Assembly (NCBI RefSeq): GCF_001411555.2
Contig: NC_049912.1
Span: 23,507,722 to 23,571,721 of the forward strand
Source: Juglans regia
Taxonomy: Eukaryota; Streptophyta; Magnoliopsida; Fagales; Juglandaceae
DNA: 64,000 nucleotides
Direction: 5' to 3'
Below are positions 46,381-59,900 of this stretch, in pieces. The first letter of the stretch is position 1. Each line of letters begins with the position of its first letter. Under the pieces are notes generated by a model. It was not told the origin of the DNA and ran no database searches. It was given only the letters and a program-made list of their open reading frames with translations. Made by a program: the position numbers and the translations under genes.

Positions 46381-48311
46381 AACATTTAATTCACGAAAAC
46401 GTTTATTTGTAATCAGTTATATGTTACAAAAATAATAATTTCTTATCAAAATAAATATATTCTTATCGTAAATAATTCGTCATAAATATTTTTTTTCTTT
46501 GTAATCTCAATTATTTTGAATGTACGTAACGAGAACTACTTAATTCCTCTCACTGTAACCATTGTGTTTTATTAACATATAAATAATATCATTTCCCTAG
46601 CTTATATATATAAAGGAAAAAAACAAGAACGTGCATTATTCAAAGACTGAAAAAATTAAGTAGACTCACGAAAGAACCGTACGTCGGTAAAGCGAGTCAG
46701 TCGGTTCGAGTACACCATGGCCATGTGAAGACTGGACAAACATATAATATAGACAGTACTATTCATTTAACACCCCCACCCAACCACCCAATTATACCAA
46801 ACAACCACCCAAAAATAAATAATAATAATAATAAATAAATTCCTTCATCCAGCTTGACCCGAACTCCGAAAAGATCATCAATATCATGTTCAGCTTTTTT
46901 TTATTTTTCGAGTTATCATAATTAATTAGCACCATTCTGGTTCACATGAGCTTGGCTGATCTGTGCATGCATGCTGCAGCATGGGGCTAGCTAGCTATAT
47001 ATTATATATGTTAAAACACGGTCGTATATTATATGCGAACATATATGTATAATTGATTAAATAAATGTGAAACTTGAATGAAAGTACTACAACATTAGCT
47101 AGCTAGGCTGCCTAATTTTATCATTGGAGGTCCATATCGTTAAGGACCTGACCCTAATTGTTTTCTGCACAACTTCATATATAGGTTAATAATTGATCCC
47201 AGAAATAAAGAACGAACAAAAAAAAAAGCTTGTCTGCCTGTACTATCATGCGAGCCTAGTTTACAGCATTTTTTTTTTTTTTTTTATGGCAGAATCATTA
47301 GATTAATGTAGCTTATATGATTTTATTACCCAAAAAATTAATTTGTGACCATGAAATCATGCATTTCCATATATATAGGACCAAATTACTCTTCGAAAGA
47401 CATATTCATTAGTTTGTATAGCTATATATGAATATATAACAACATGATCAATTGATGATCTCACGCAAATTAGAGTCATAGCCTGGTTTTAATTTTAACT
47501 AATCGCGCAATAATCCTCATAACTAATTTTAAGATTTTGAAGAAGTTGTAGCTCATGCATGGGGTGGGGGATATTGTAGTTATATATCTAGCCGATCAGC
47601 TTTTGACACTTTAAAATGAAGATGCTAAAGATCGAGTACTGTGTGCATAGGAATTTCGGTTCTAAAATAGACATTAAATTGCCAACCCTCCTTAACTGCT
47701 TTATATTAATCATATGAATAACTTTTAGGCAAAGTTTGGGTGAAAATATGGTAGAGCTAATCATAAAAGTTTTAAAAATTATGTATTGTTAATTGATGCA
47801 ATTTTTTCGAATCGCTCATGATTGTGACTTGGGCATTGATAAGGTGTTCGGATGCTTATTTATGAAGTAAATAATAAATAAAGCATTTAAATATAAATAG
47901 AGATAAAAATATAAAAATTTACGTGATTTGACATAAAAGCTTATGTACATAGGTCATTTGAGATTGAATCCACTATATTTGATAATTTTATAATCTCTCG
48001 TGCATGGCCTCCCAATAGAGAAAGTAGGGTTAAGGAGTGGTTGAAGAAGATACTGCCTCTATAGAAATCTGGAAAGAGAGGATATGAAGAGAGTGTAGAG
48101 ACATGTAGATCTATAGAGATCCCTTCCTTTTATAAAGGTATTCTTCCTTCTTTAGACTTAAGAGTAATGCCAGAGTCTGTCTTGCTTTATATCATTATAT
48201 CATTTTTACATTTTGATATCTCATTAAACTTCTTTTGAATTTATCTCTTCTTTGTATTCTTGATAATGGACTGGACTCTAATTCATTTTATATACAACAT
48301 ATGTCATATCA

Positions 48312-48348
<37 letters not shown>

Positions 48349-48714
48349 CATGATAAATATTTGATTGGTTAAGAGTCAGACACCAATGTTAAAAAGTAAT
48401 ATATATACTTTAAAAAAAAGTATAAGGTTACTCTTATTTTTTATTTTGTCCTTAAATTATATTGGCTGATATTTCACATTTTAAATGTATTTAACTTTCC
48501 AAATGAAAAATCACGTACAATACAACATAATAATTAATAGGTAGAATGAGAAAATTAAGCTTGAAGAATAGCATTAAAAAGAAAAAACATAAGAACATAT
48601 ATTAGAGCACTGACATTGGTTTCATTAAAGTTATCTTTAAAATTTAATGAAAAGTACATAATTTCTATAAATCTAAAACCTCCTTAACCATAACCTCACA
48701 TTGAATTAATCATT
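46381..48714. other. AT-rich intergenic DNA, copy 1
   Basis: No gene recognised. Contains a poly-T run near 47270-47285 and an (AT)n tract at about 48317-48342; both are shorter in copy 2. Confidence 0.6.
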
Positions 48715-48814
48715 NNNNNNNNNNNNNNNNNNNNNNNNNNNNNNNNNNNNNNNNNNNNNNNNNNNNNNNNNNNNNNNNNNNNNNNNNNNNNNNNNNNNNN
48801 NNNNNNNNNNNNNN
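48715..48814. other. Assembly gap of exactly 100 N
   Basis: A run of 100 N. Conventionally this is a placeholder for a scaffold join of unknown size. It separates the two copies of the large duplication. Confidence 0.99.
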
Positions 48815-49920
48815 TTTAGCAATGGCTATCCTAGGCTCAAGCTGTTTCGCAAATCGACGTAGCGATTGGCATTCTTCCTTCATTAATAAGCTAGCTTATG
48901 TGGTTATATAGATGTAAAACTAGAATGTAAGGGGTTGAAAACTAGAATGAAAGGGGTTGCTCAAACTAGGGAGCAAGTGTGCTACAAGATCAGGAATTTT
49001 CTAGCCTAACTCATTCACACAAAAACGAATAAGCCCTTCACCAAATTCTCAGATGAGGTGATTTTATTGCAACTCGGTTTAATGAAGATGCAAGTCCAGA
49101 AAAAGTCTATGCAGATATTGAAGTGGATGCGCCTGGCTCATGGATTTGCTAAACTTAACATTGATGGCAGTAGTTTGGACAATCCAGGTCGAAGTGGAGG
49201 TGGAGGGATTCTTCGAGATGAGAATGGTCATATGATTTTTGCTTTTGTTAGGTTATATGCTATTAATTAAAAAAAATATTGCCGAAATATGAGCCCTATC
49301 TGATGGTTATAGTTTATTTGCTAAAATGAATATTAATCACATAGAGGTTGAAACTGATTCTAAGCTAGTGGTTAATTGGTGGGAGAAAGATGAGCAAGTT
49401 GCTTGGTGTAGTAAGTGATATTGGAAAGAGGCTAGATTGACGGCTCGTTCGATAGTGGTATGTTTTTATTATTCTTTTAGGGAAACAAACCATGTTACAG
49501 ACAAATTAGCTAAATTGGGCACAAGAGGTACATAGTATATATTTAATACCAAATATAGCCCTTCCAAAAGACATTATGAGAGCTGTTCGAATGGATCAAG
49601 TAGGTTTACAAGTTATACAGTATCGATAACATTTTTGTTGTACAGTTTGTTGTACAAATTATGCTTTATTTTGTCTTGTTTTGAGGGTCTTGTTAGCATG
49701 CACTTTTGTGTTTCGATTTGTTGGGTATTCTTATTGGATTAAGGTTAGCAGTTTTCCTTTGTGTTCTTGCAGTTCATTTTGATACTTGGGTTTAAAATTT
49801 AGGATGATATGTAATCCAGGTATTCAGTTGTAATCACGTGTTTTCTCCGCTAGAAGTGAGGATAATCAATAAAATTGAGATTCTATTCTCTTACAAAATT
49901 AAAAAAAAAAAATTGGTTGA
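48815..49920 (+). mobile_element. 3' part of a LINE-like element, copy 2
   Basis: Corresponds to 36350-37655 of copy 1 but lacks the MITE. The first part, up to 49355, is clearly diverged from copy 1 (roughly 10% by eye), including a short tandem GAAAACTAGAATG duplication near 48915-48950. The RNase H-like region reads FAKLNIDGSSLDNPGRSGGG without the nearby frameshift, but stops after RLYAIN. From 49356 it is essentially identical to copy 1, including the A-rich tail. Confidence 0.7.
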
Positions 49921-49940
49921 TATATCAATCATATTTTAAA

Positions 49941-50120
49941 GAAAAATTCTACAAACCACACTACTATCCAATTTTCATCCCACTATATAAGATGTGGCAC
50001 ATTTATCGTCATTAAATAATTTTTTGTTAGATGATTTTTTATCATATAATGGTAATAAATATGTCACATCTTATATAGTAAAATAAAAATAGAATGGTGG
50101 TGTGGTGTATAGCATTACTC
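49941..50120. mobile_element. Mutator-like MITE, 180 bp, copy 2
   Basis: Same element, same 9-bp TATTTTAAA duplication and same position as 37683-37862. Confidence 0.85.
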
Positions 50121-50414
50121 TATTTTAAATAACTTTTAAGTACTTATAAAACCATAGCATTGTTCTTAAATAAATTGAAGTCTGATCTGGGCTCACTTGG
50201 TGGACTGGGCATCCGTCTCAGCGGCCCATACAAACTGTCCAGTAGGTTAACATCCACTACATCCGCAGTGCACGTTAAGGCTTTCCCACACTGATAAAAA
50301 AGAACCAGAGGCTCCAATGTAATCTGACAATCAATCGTTTATCGTTATCCATTCCGACCTCAGTTCAAATTACCTCTTCGTATCCCGAAAACATCCTCGA
50401 AAGAGGTCGAAGCA

Positions 50415-51682
50415 ATGGCGTCGGCGGTATCGGCAACGTCGGGAGTGTTTTCTGGAAACACTTTTTGCTTACGTAGAACAGATTGTTGTAATTTACGGAG
50501 ATCGTTGTCAGTACCGTCTTGGAGGACCAAGGCGGTGTCGGAGCTGGGGTTCGTGACCTCGCAATTGGGTGGCCTCAAAATCTCGTACAACCACCGTGAC
50601 GCTGCCCAACCCTTCTCCACCCCTTCCACACCTCATCTTCTTCAACCTATTGTTGCCCGTAAGAATTCTCTTTCTTTGTTTTCCCTGAAATCTTACATAC
50701 AGCAATTAGCTATTGTTCCAACTCTCATACAAGCACATACATTTGCATACCTGGAATTTGAAAATAGAAGAACAATGTTATTTTGTTGTGAGCCCTGTGT
50801 TTAGCTGTTTATGGATTCATGTCTCAGCTGATAATTTATGGGTTGAAAGTAAAAAAATGGGGGATGTGCGAGTTTGATAGTGTTATGCCCAAGTTAGTTT
50901 TGATTTGAGATCGGTCCCGTAATGTATGTTTATAGTTTGCATTGTAGAATTTTTTTTTTCCCTCTCAACTTATATTTCATTTGATTTTAGGTAAATGTAA
51001 GTTCTAGGAAAGATAAGGAACAAGATTATTCACTCGAAGCTGGCGATTGATTTGCCCCCTTTTAAGTGAAAAAAAATATGGGAAATGGAAATTTGATGTT
51101 GGGCAAGAAAGACCGACGGATGTGCCAATAAAGAAGAGCGTTCTAATCCAACTTGGACTTAAAAAAGAGGTTGTACAGAGCGTGAAATAAAATTTAAGTA
51201 GAATTAGTGAAAGAGGATATATGCAACATACTAGACTGGGGGATGTTTGGTGAATGAGATGACATGAGAAATTTGTGAATAGTAGTAACATGGTTTATGA
51301 ATAGTAATAAAATTATTTGAGTTATGATGTTTTATTAGGTTTGGGAAAAGAGAGAGAAAGTTGAATAAAAATATTATAGAGTTAAAATATTGTTAGAATA
51401 TAATTTTTTAATATAATTTTTGTTTTGAAATTTGAAAAAGTTGAATTATTTTTTGTGTTTTGTTTAGAAGTTTGGGAAAATTGTAATGATTAGATGAAAA
51501 AGTTGAAAACTTAAAATTGAAGAAAAGTGTATGTTTGGGTGGTGTTTGGATGTTGAGATATAATGAGATGAGATGAGATGAGATGGGATGGAATGGGATG
51601 GGATGAAACCATCTCAACATCCAAACAACCCAAAGGGTAATCTTTGGATGGAATGCTAGTTGGAAAATTTTTGTGTGTGTGT

Positions 51683-51717
<35 letters not shown>

Positions 51718-52192
51718 TGGCATGGTTGTAAATGGATCCACAGAGCTGATCCCAATTTTGTCGGGATTAAGGTTGAGATGAGTTGAGTAACTTTATATTA
51801 ATGTTAATCAAGAGATTTAATATTGGAAGTGTTATCAATTGTTGCCTTTTGTTTTTTGTTTCTGATAATTGTTATAACATTAATTAGTGTTTAAAATTGA
51901 TAACCATTTGAGTGGCTTATGTTAGAACTAATCTCATAACAAATGGCTTGTTTCTTCAGGTAGGATATGTCCCTTCACTGGGAAGAAGGCTAACAGAGCA
52001 AACAAGGTTTCGTTCTCAAATCATAAGACAAAGAAGTTGCAGTTTGTGAACCTACAGTACAAGAGGGTCTGGTGGGAAGCTGGTAAGCGCTATGTCAAAC
52101 TGCGGTTATCAACCAAGGCATTGAAAACCATAGAGAAGAATGGCCTGGATGCTGTTGCTAAGAAGGCGGGAATAGATCTTCGCAAGGAGTAA
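50415..52192 (+). CDS. RPL28: Plastid 50S ribosomal protein L28, copy 2
   Basis: Exons 50415-50658 and 51960-52192, 158 residues, coding sequence identical to 38157-39935. The intron is one base shorter through a poly-T change and carries two substitutions relative to copy 1 (50808, 50896). Both copies have full transit peptides, the bL28 signature and intact splice sites. If both are real, the genome would carry two functional L28 genes here; more probably this is the same locus assembled twice. Confidence 0.93.
51239..51637. mobile_element. MITE cluster in the L28 intron, copy 2
   Basis: Same composite as 38981-39380, including the GAGATGAGATG-rich short element, with the (GA)n tract following at about 51685-51715. 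Confidence 0.6.
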
Positions 52193-53761
52193 TATGTGGC
52201 CATTATACATTTATCTCTTTTTGACAAAAAAGCCTTTGGCTGTGTTTATGAAGTGTGTTAAGTTCCTTCATTTTGCTTATATATATTCTTAAAAAAAATG
52301 TTGCTTTTCTGTTAGATCTTCTGTTTGAATGAACAGTTTTCATTGTTGTAAGCCTAGAAATTGCTTTGAGCTCTGGGAGTATGTTTCTAGCCCCCACCCC
52401 CCGCCCCCCAGCTCCATATTTTTCCCCCTTGGTGACGAGCTCTGGAAAAGGTAAGAAACAAGGAAAGTTTTGGAGATCTAGTAATTAATTTCACAAGGTC
52501 ATTCATCCACTTTTGGGGGAACATACTTCAAGCCTTTAAACAGAAGACGCAGGTAGTGATAGATTAGCAATAGCATTGCCTTTTGGATGGATGGACAGGT
52601 ACTTGCAGCAATAATACCAACTGAAAAGGTGTTGTATTTCATATTCCCCTGATATTTTTGAAAGACCTACAGAAATTGAGTGCCTAAAGATGGCCTTCTA
52701 ATGTGGTGTTATCTCATCCCATATTTTTATGCATTTGTATTTGCATATTTTGAGCCAATTGTTTTAGCTCGATTTCTGAAACATATTGCAGATTTTTTTT
52801 TTTTTTGAAATTGAGAAAATTCGATGAAGCTTGATTTATTAAAGAAAGAATGAATCAGCTTTTATGAAGTGGTGTAAAGATCGTGTGACCTGATCAAGGA
52901 TGCATGCACTCTTACATTATTCCTAACCAGCATTTGTGATTATCTTGGTGTGAAAGCTGCTATATATACATACAAGTTTTATAAGGTATGTGATTAAAAT
53001 AAAATGAAAGTCCCTTTTCTAGGAACCTCATGGCCCTAAATAATAGGAGTAGTGTTGGTTTTTTTGTGCATTAAAGAGTTGTTAGTGACAAGCCAAAACA
53101 ATGGATCTACTTCATTCTATGCCACTATTTTAGGGTCTAAAGCGTAAAAGAGAGAGACACAATTATAATTTTTTATAATTGTCAGAACAAAATTTTCAAA
53201 TTATATTCTGTGTTCAATAAATAAATATTGCTAATCTCTCCCTCTCCTTTAGACTCACGGAAAATTAGATTTTAAAAATTCGGTATCTCCAAAATCTATA
53301 TATTAGACTATTAGTCATCCGCTAATAGAAGCATAGATTAGTCAATGTCCAATGATTATTCAAGAAGAAATATATTTTTTTTATCACAAGAAAGATTTGA
53401 GGATACAAAAGTATATCATGTGACTCCGATATTATGTACTGTATTTCTAAATGTATCTCTTATACACTATATATATATATATATATATCATTAAATTTAG
53501 AGAGTGTGATTGGCAATGCAATGGCACACAAAAATATATTATAAAAATGAAAATGTGCGAGATGTGCTATTTTTCAATTTATATTTTACATTTTAAGTAG
53601 AAATAACTTACAACAGACTGAGTAGGCGTGCATGCTTGTCTTCATTGGCAAGAGATGCAACTAACATAACTAAAAACTCTTCAACAAAATAAGAAATCCA
53701 GGACACATGATTATTACATTCATTACTTATTAATAATAGATCCGCACAATCTGATGCTTAA
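52193..53761. other. Convergent intergenic region between L28 and GRP genes, copy 2
   Basis: Equivalent of 39936-41504. No gene recognised. Confidence 0.5.
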
Positions 53762-55126
53762 TTAGTGGTGTCCAATCCCACCACCGCCTCCTCCACCAAA
53801 GCCGCCTCCACCACCAAATCCACCACCTCCACCTGCTCCTCCACCTCCACCATATCCACCTCCACCTCCAAACCCACCTCCTGAACCTCCCCCTATTCCT
53901 CCACCTTTGCCAAATCCCCCTCCAATCCCACCACCAGATCCACCTCCAATGCCGCCACCAAATCCACCACCTTTACCAAACCCACCTCCAATGCCACCAC
54001 CTTTTCCAAAGCCGCCACCACCTCCAATGCCACCACCTTTTCCAAAGCCGCCACCACCACCAATGCCACCACCCTTCCCAATGCCTCCACCAAGGCCTCC
54101 CCCACCACCTTTACCAATGCCACCACCGACACCGCCACCCTTACCTATTCCACCCCCAATGCCACCACCCTTGCCTATTCCACCACCAACTCCCCCACCT
54201 TTCCCAAAACCTCCACCATGACCACCACCAACTCCACCTCCAAAGCCACCACCCTTGCCTATTCCACCCCCAATACCACCACCCTTACCAATGCCACCTC
54301 CAGCTCCTCCGCCAACTCCCCCACCTTTTCCATACCCGCCACCATGACCTCCACCAATTCCGCCACCAACACCTCCACCTTTTCCAAACCCTCCACCATG
54401 ACCTCCACCAATTCCGCCACCAACACCTCCTCCATGTCCACCACCCTTGCCAATGCCTCCACCTTTACCAAATCCACCACCAGCACCTCCACCAATACCC
54501 CCACCTTTTCCAAAACCATGACCACCACCAATGCCACCACCCTTACCTATTCCACCACCAACTCCTCCACCAACTCCCCCACCTTTTCCAAACCCTCCAC
54601 CGTGACCACCACCAACTCCACCTCCAAAGCCACCACCCTTGCCTATTCCTCCACCAATACCACCACCCTTGCCAATGCCACCACCAACTCCTCCGCCGAC
54701 TCCCCCACCTTTTCCAAACCCTCCACCATGACCTCCCCCAACTCCACCTCCAAAGCCACCACCCTTGCCTATTCCACCCCCAATGCCACCACCTTTACCA
54801 AAGCCACCACCAGCGCCACCTCCCACTCCACCTCCCTTACCAATCCCACCACCAATGCCGCCACCCTTGCCAAAGCCACCACCAACACCACCTCCACCTC
54901 CAGCTCCTCCCCCATACCCACCTCCAAATCCACCGCCACCACCACCACCTCCTCCACCTCCACCTCCACCTCCAACTCCAAATCCGCCTCCATCCCCAAC
55001 GTTTAGAAACTTTTCTTTCTCATTCTTACCCACACTCACTACATCCCTAGCAATCACACTCACTGTAAGAACATGAAGACAGAGTAAGCATAACAGAGCA
55101 ACTGATCTCCTAGTGCCACGACCCAT
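53762..55126 (-). CDS. Secreted glycine-rich protein (cell-wall type), copy 2
   Basis: 454-residue single-exon frame, identical to 41505-42869 over its whole length, including every repeat unit. Signal peptide 1-26, charged linker, Gly/Lys repeats, C-terminal GIGHH. Perfect identity across about 1.2 kb of slippage-prone GGN repeat DNA is hard to reconcile with any appreciable age of the duplication. Confidence 0.87.
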   Translation of the reverse strand: MGRGTRRSVALLCLLCLHVLTVSVIARDVVSVGKNEKEKFLNVGDGGGFGVGGGGGGGGGGGGGGGFGGGYGGGAGGGGGVGGGFGKGGGIGGGIGKGGGVGGGAGGGFGKGGGIGGGIGKGGGFGGGVGGGHGGGFGKGGGVGGGVGGGIGKGGGIGGGIGKGGGFGGGVGGGHGGGFGKGGGVGGGVGGGIGKGGGIGGGHGFGKGGGIGGGAGGGFGKGGGIGKGGGHGGGVGGGIGGGHGGGFGKGGGVGGGIGGGHGGGYGKGGGVGGGAGGGIGKGGGIGGGIGKGGGFGGGVGGGHGGGFGKGGGVGGGIGKGGGIGGGIGKGGGVGGGIGKGGGGGLGGGIGKGGGIGGGGGFGKGGGIGGGGGFGKGGGIGGGFGKGGGFGGGIGGGSGGGIGGGFGKGGGIGGGSGGGFGGGGGYGGGGGAGGGGGFGGGGGFGGGGGGGIGHH

Positions 55127-55190
55127 CTCAAATGTATTTAGGAGAAGTTTGAACTCCCTAGCTCTTGATGATAGCTTTACTGGCATGAGG

Positions 55191-55199
55191 ATTTTTATA
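55191..55199 (-). promoter_or_regulatory. TATA box of the GRP gene, copy 2
   Basis: TATAAAAAT on the minus strand, about 65 bp before the ATG at 55126; same as in copy 1. Confidence 0.6.
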
Positions 55200-55226
55200 C
55201 TAGATGGAACCCATTGCCTTTGCATT

Positions 55227-55725
55227 TAATGGGTCTCAACCACTAACCGATCGCCACATAAATGCACGAATTCACCCCCTACAATTACCACCACGCTTTT
55301 GGTGCATTTATCTTTTACAGCTAAACCACTCTTCCCACTGCCATTCACATAAAGAAAACCCTAACGACATGCAAATCTATAGGCGCGAGCAACTCTCACA
55401 TGCATCCACTTGCTGCCCACATGACTAGAGCTTCCATCTTTAGGCTCTTCCTACTACCTATCTAGCTAGTGCGTACGTGCATGAACTCTCAAGTCTAATC
55501 AAAAGTATGCTGAAACTTGGATCTGGTTTTCTCCTTTGGTTGAAGATCAGGTATGGTTTACATCACCATTTTCCATTCTAGCTAGGTGGTTATTTACCAC
55601 ATGCAAATGCATAAGAAAAAGATAGTTACAAGTACTACCTTATTCATACGCAGCACACATTTTCATCTGAGAATCTTTGCATCTCTATATTGGTTAAAAA
55701 TTATCTTAGAATTATGCTCATGATC

Positions 55726-55768
<43 letters not shown>

Positions 55769-56875
55769 TGTTTGTGTGTGTGTGTGTCATGCGCGTGTGT
55801 ACTGTTGCGTAATCTTGAGCGCTGTGACTCTCAAGCTGGCACAGACGGGGAGACGGTACGGTACGTGCTACTGCACCAAATTAGAAGTGCACCGAAGATG
55901 GTTAGCTAGATTACATGTCACACGGGAAATGATATGGACAGTCGGATGAGCATGCATGCATGTACGACGTAGTCCTCGAGCATGATGGACCCAAAGTTTG
56001 CTAGCTAAATCTAGACCAGATTATTAAAGTCATCATCTTGTTATGAGGATCACGCACCATGCGTCATGATAAACACAGTGGTCATGAGTAGCAGCTAGAA
56101 TTAATAGTCCAGGCCAGGATATTATATAATTAATACTTATATCAAGCCCTACATTGCTCTAAATGATCGTGATTAGTTGAATAACTTAAACTAAACATTG
56201 CATGCAAGATATATATATATATATATAGAAGCTTGTTATTGATGCATTTATACAGCAGACAAAATATGTCAAATTACTAATGCCTCAAATTAGGATATAA
56301 TAGATCGAGTTCATTTTTAGATCAGCAGGCACTAATTACAGGAAATAAAACATGTATCTCCGTACGATCGACTCAAATTAGAATATGATCACTACTTTCC
56401 TTAATATTTAACTAAACTTGTTGTCGAACTATATATATATATAATTTGTAGTCCGACAGGTTTTTTTCTCTGGCAAACAAATGCCAACTACACCAAAAAT
56501 AATATATTTTTTGTAACGAAAACTAGTTTTTTTGGACGAAAAAAATATTTCGTCCAAAAAACATTTCTAATATTGTAGTGTGCTACATATCAAGGAATAT
56601 ATATGTGTGCGCGCGCGCGCGCGCGTTGTCCAACAGCAAGGTGGTTGTAGACCAAATCTTGTTTAGTCTCCAGAAAATAAAGATACATGGTCTTTAAGAT
56701 TTATGGGCCTGCAAAATGCATTATATATATATATATATACATACATATATAATATAGAAAAATCATACATATATATCATCCGGACATTTATAAGCAATTT
56801 GATCTCTTGCGTAACCTGCATGGGCCATCCGACGTAACCAATTAGGACAGGAAGATTAAAATACAATAAAATTGG

Positions 56876-56906
<31 letters not shown>

Positions 56907-59900
56907 GGTTCATGCATGAAATTTTCAAGAGAAATTATTTATGGTGATTGATTCCATGTGCTCGGTAGATGAAGATATTAATGCACGTTGAAAAACTGGG
57001 ATAGCTAGCTTTTCAAGTGTATTAAATTCTCATCAAATAGGCAATGGGCTCTTGTCATGCAGATCTCGATAAAGACAGTAATTAGGGATGGATTGGTTAT
57101 TAAAAATCAAATTATCTCATTTTATCTTATATAATTATTATAATTTTTTTAAACTCTCACATAAAATATAATAAATAATTTATTTTTTTAAAATTTTAAA
57201 ATAAAAATAATATTAAAAAATAATATTATAATAATATTTTATTCAATTTTCAATAAAACATCTTATCTCATCTTATTTAAACTGTGTAAACAAACGAGAC
57301 TTGAGAGAGCACATGAGCTGATCTCTCGGCCACTTATATTAATTGTTGCCACCGAATTAATGATATGACTCATGCATATATACTCGCTGATAAGGTTTTA
57401 ATTAAATCTTACCAATAATTTGGTAAGGTGGGCCGGTCTACAATTAAGTCATGGTTGAGTCTCGATCTATACATGTTTACACCAAAACGATCGATTTCAA
57501 TCATCAAATCAATGCGTTTAATTTCTCATTTTATCTAATCATACGTATAGTACTACTATTACATACACAAACAATGTTTCGTATATAGCAACATTTTCAA
57601 TATATATACTCATGATCATGATCTATGGCGGCCTCATCATGTATACAAGTTACGATACATGAACCTATTATTAGCATGTAAAATGTTAAGATATATACAG
57701 ATCAGCCGACGTTGTTGCTGGTGCTCTTGGTTCTCGATCGATCGCGTACGTGCAACCTCATTTGACAGCGCAGGCAGTACATACCTAGCCTTTTGATCTT
57801 TGTTCTAGTACTACTCCATCTTTGGCATGTTGACGCTCGGAATTTTAGTCCGGCCCCTCGATGAGACCATTGCGATGACCAAGCCTACATTGCATCCATG
57901 CATGCACCATGTGTAGACATTTGGGGATGAACGAGCTAGCTAGGTTACATTTAGTCAGTTCATTTTCCGTCAACTCCACCAAATCTCGATAGTTTATTAA
58001 TGCAAGAAACCACAATCAAGCTAGTCATGGCACGAGTTGTTTGCCTTAACTTGGACCTTAACTCTTCAAAACCCTTTATGTTGTGCAAAAAACCCACGCA
58101 CCAATGATAGCAAACAAATTAGAGCAATGATCAAGCAATCACACGACACACACAATTTATGTAGTTCGGCAACATATTTACGTTCATAGAGCTACAAAAA
58201 TTTTATTAATCAAAGGAGATTACAATCATTCAATCTCAACTCATACTCTCCAAGGCTTTTTCTCTCACACAATATGCACTCATACTTTGTCTCTTTTATT
58301 CTCACTGAAAACTATTAAAATTGTATACAATAAAGTCAAAATATGACATACAAATAGAAACGGCCCTGGAAATCCTAATTTGGTAAAAATTGGGTCCTTT
58401 GTTCGAGTAGTGTGTCAAGCGCACCTCGAACGAACATCCAATTAATATTGGCTCGAGCGGTATGTCGAGCGCAGCTCAAGCAAACACTAGGATTTTTATC
58501 TCGCTTGAGTTCGATTTCGCGTGAGACTTGAGTGAACTCACGGGTTGAGCTTCTCTCGAGCTCTAGGTCGAACGACAGTCTAGCGAACTCTTTGCTTCTC
58601 GATTTCCTATTCACTATCCAGTCTTCACATGCAACCCAACATTTAATTCACGAAAACGTTTATTTGTAATCAGTTATATGTTACAAAAATAATAATTTCT
58701 TATCAAAATAAATATATTCTTATCGTAAATAATTCGTCATAAATATTTTTTTTCTTTGTAATCTCAATTATTTTGAATGTACGTAACGAGAACTACTTAA
58801 TTCCTCTCACTGTAACCATTGTGTTTTATTAACATATAAATAATATCATTTCCCTAGCTTATATATATAAAGGAAAAAAACAAGAACGTGCATTATTCAA
58901 AGACTGAAAAAATTAAGTAGACTCACGAAAGAACCGTACGTCGGTAAAGCGAGTCAGTCGGTTCGAGTACACCATGGCCATGTGAAGACTGGACAAACAT
59001 ATAATATAGACAGTACTATTCATTTAACACCCCCACCCAACCACCCAATTATACCAAACAACCACCCAAAAATAAATAATAATAATAATAAATAAATTCC
59101 TTCATCCAGCTTGACCCGAACTCCGAAAAGATCATCAATATCATGTTCAGCTTTTTTTTATTTTTCGAGTTATCATAATTAATTAGCACCATTCTGGTTC
59201 ACATGAGCTTGGCTGATCTGTGCATGCATGCTGCAGCATGGGGCTAGCTAGCTATATATTATATATGTTAAAACACGGTCGTATATTATATGCGAACATA
59301 TATGTATAATTGATTAAATAAATGTGAAACTTGAATGAAAGTACTACACCATTAGCTAGCTAGGCTGCCTAATTTTATCATTGGAGGTCCATATCGTTAA
59401 GGACCTGACCCTAATTGTTTTCTGCACAACTTCATATATAGGTTAATAATTGATCCCAGAAATAAAGAACGAACAAAAAAAAAAGCTTGTCTGCCTGTAC
59501 TATCATGCGAGCCTAGTTTACAGCATTTTTTTTTTTTATGGCAGAATCATTAGATTAATGTAGCTTATATGATTTTATTACCCAAAAAATTAATTTGTGA
59601 CCATGAAATCATGCATTTCCATATATATAGGACCAAATTACTCTTCGAAAGACATATTCATTAGTTTGTATAGCTATATATGAATATATAACAACATGAT
59701 CAATTGATGATCTCACGCAAATTAGAGTCATAGCCTGGTTTTAATTTTAACTAATCGCGCAATAATCCTCATAACTAATTTTAAGATTTTGAAGAAGTTG
59801 TAGCTCATGCATGGGGTGGGGGATATTGTAGTTATATATCTAGCCGATCAGCTTTTGACACTTTAAAATGAAGATGCTAAAGATCGAGTACTGTGTGCAT

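Larger units (their letters stand above)
37098..48714. repeat. Large direct duplication, copy 1
   Basis: About 11.6 kb repeated in the same order and orientation at 49356-60956. It contains a Mutator-like MITE, the plastid L28 gene, the glycine-rich protein gene and intergenic DNA. By eye I found substitutions only at 38550, 38638, 47092 and 47998 (paired with 50808, 50896, 59349, 60250), plus poly-T and (AT)n length changes. Copy 1 ends exactly at the N run. Confidence 0.95.
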
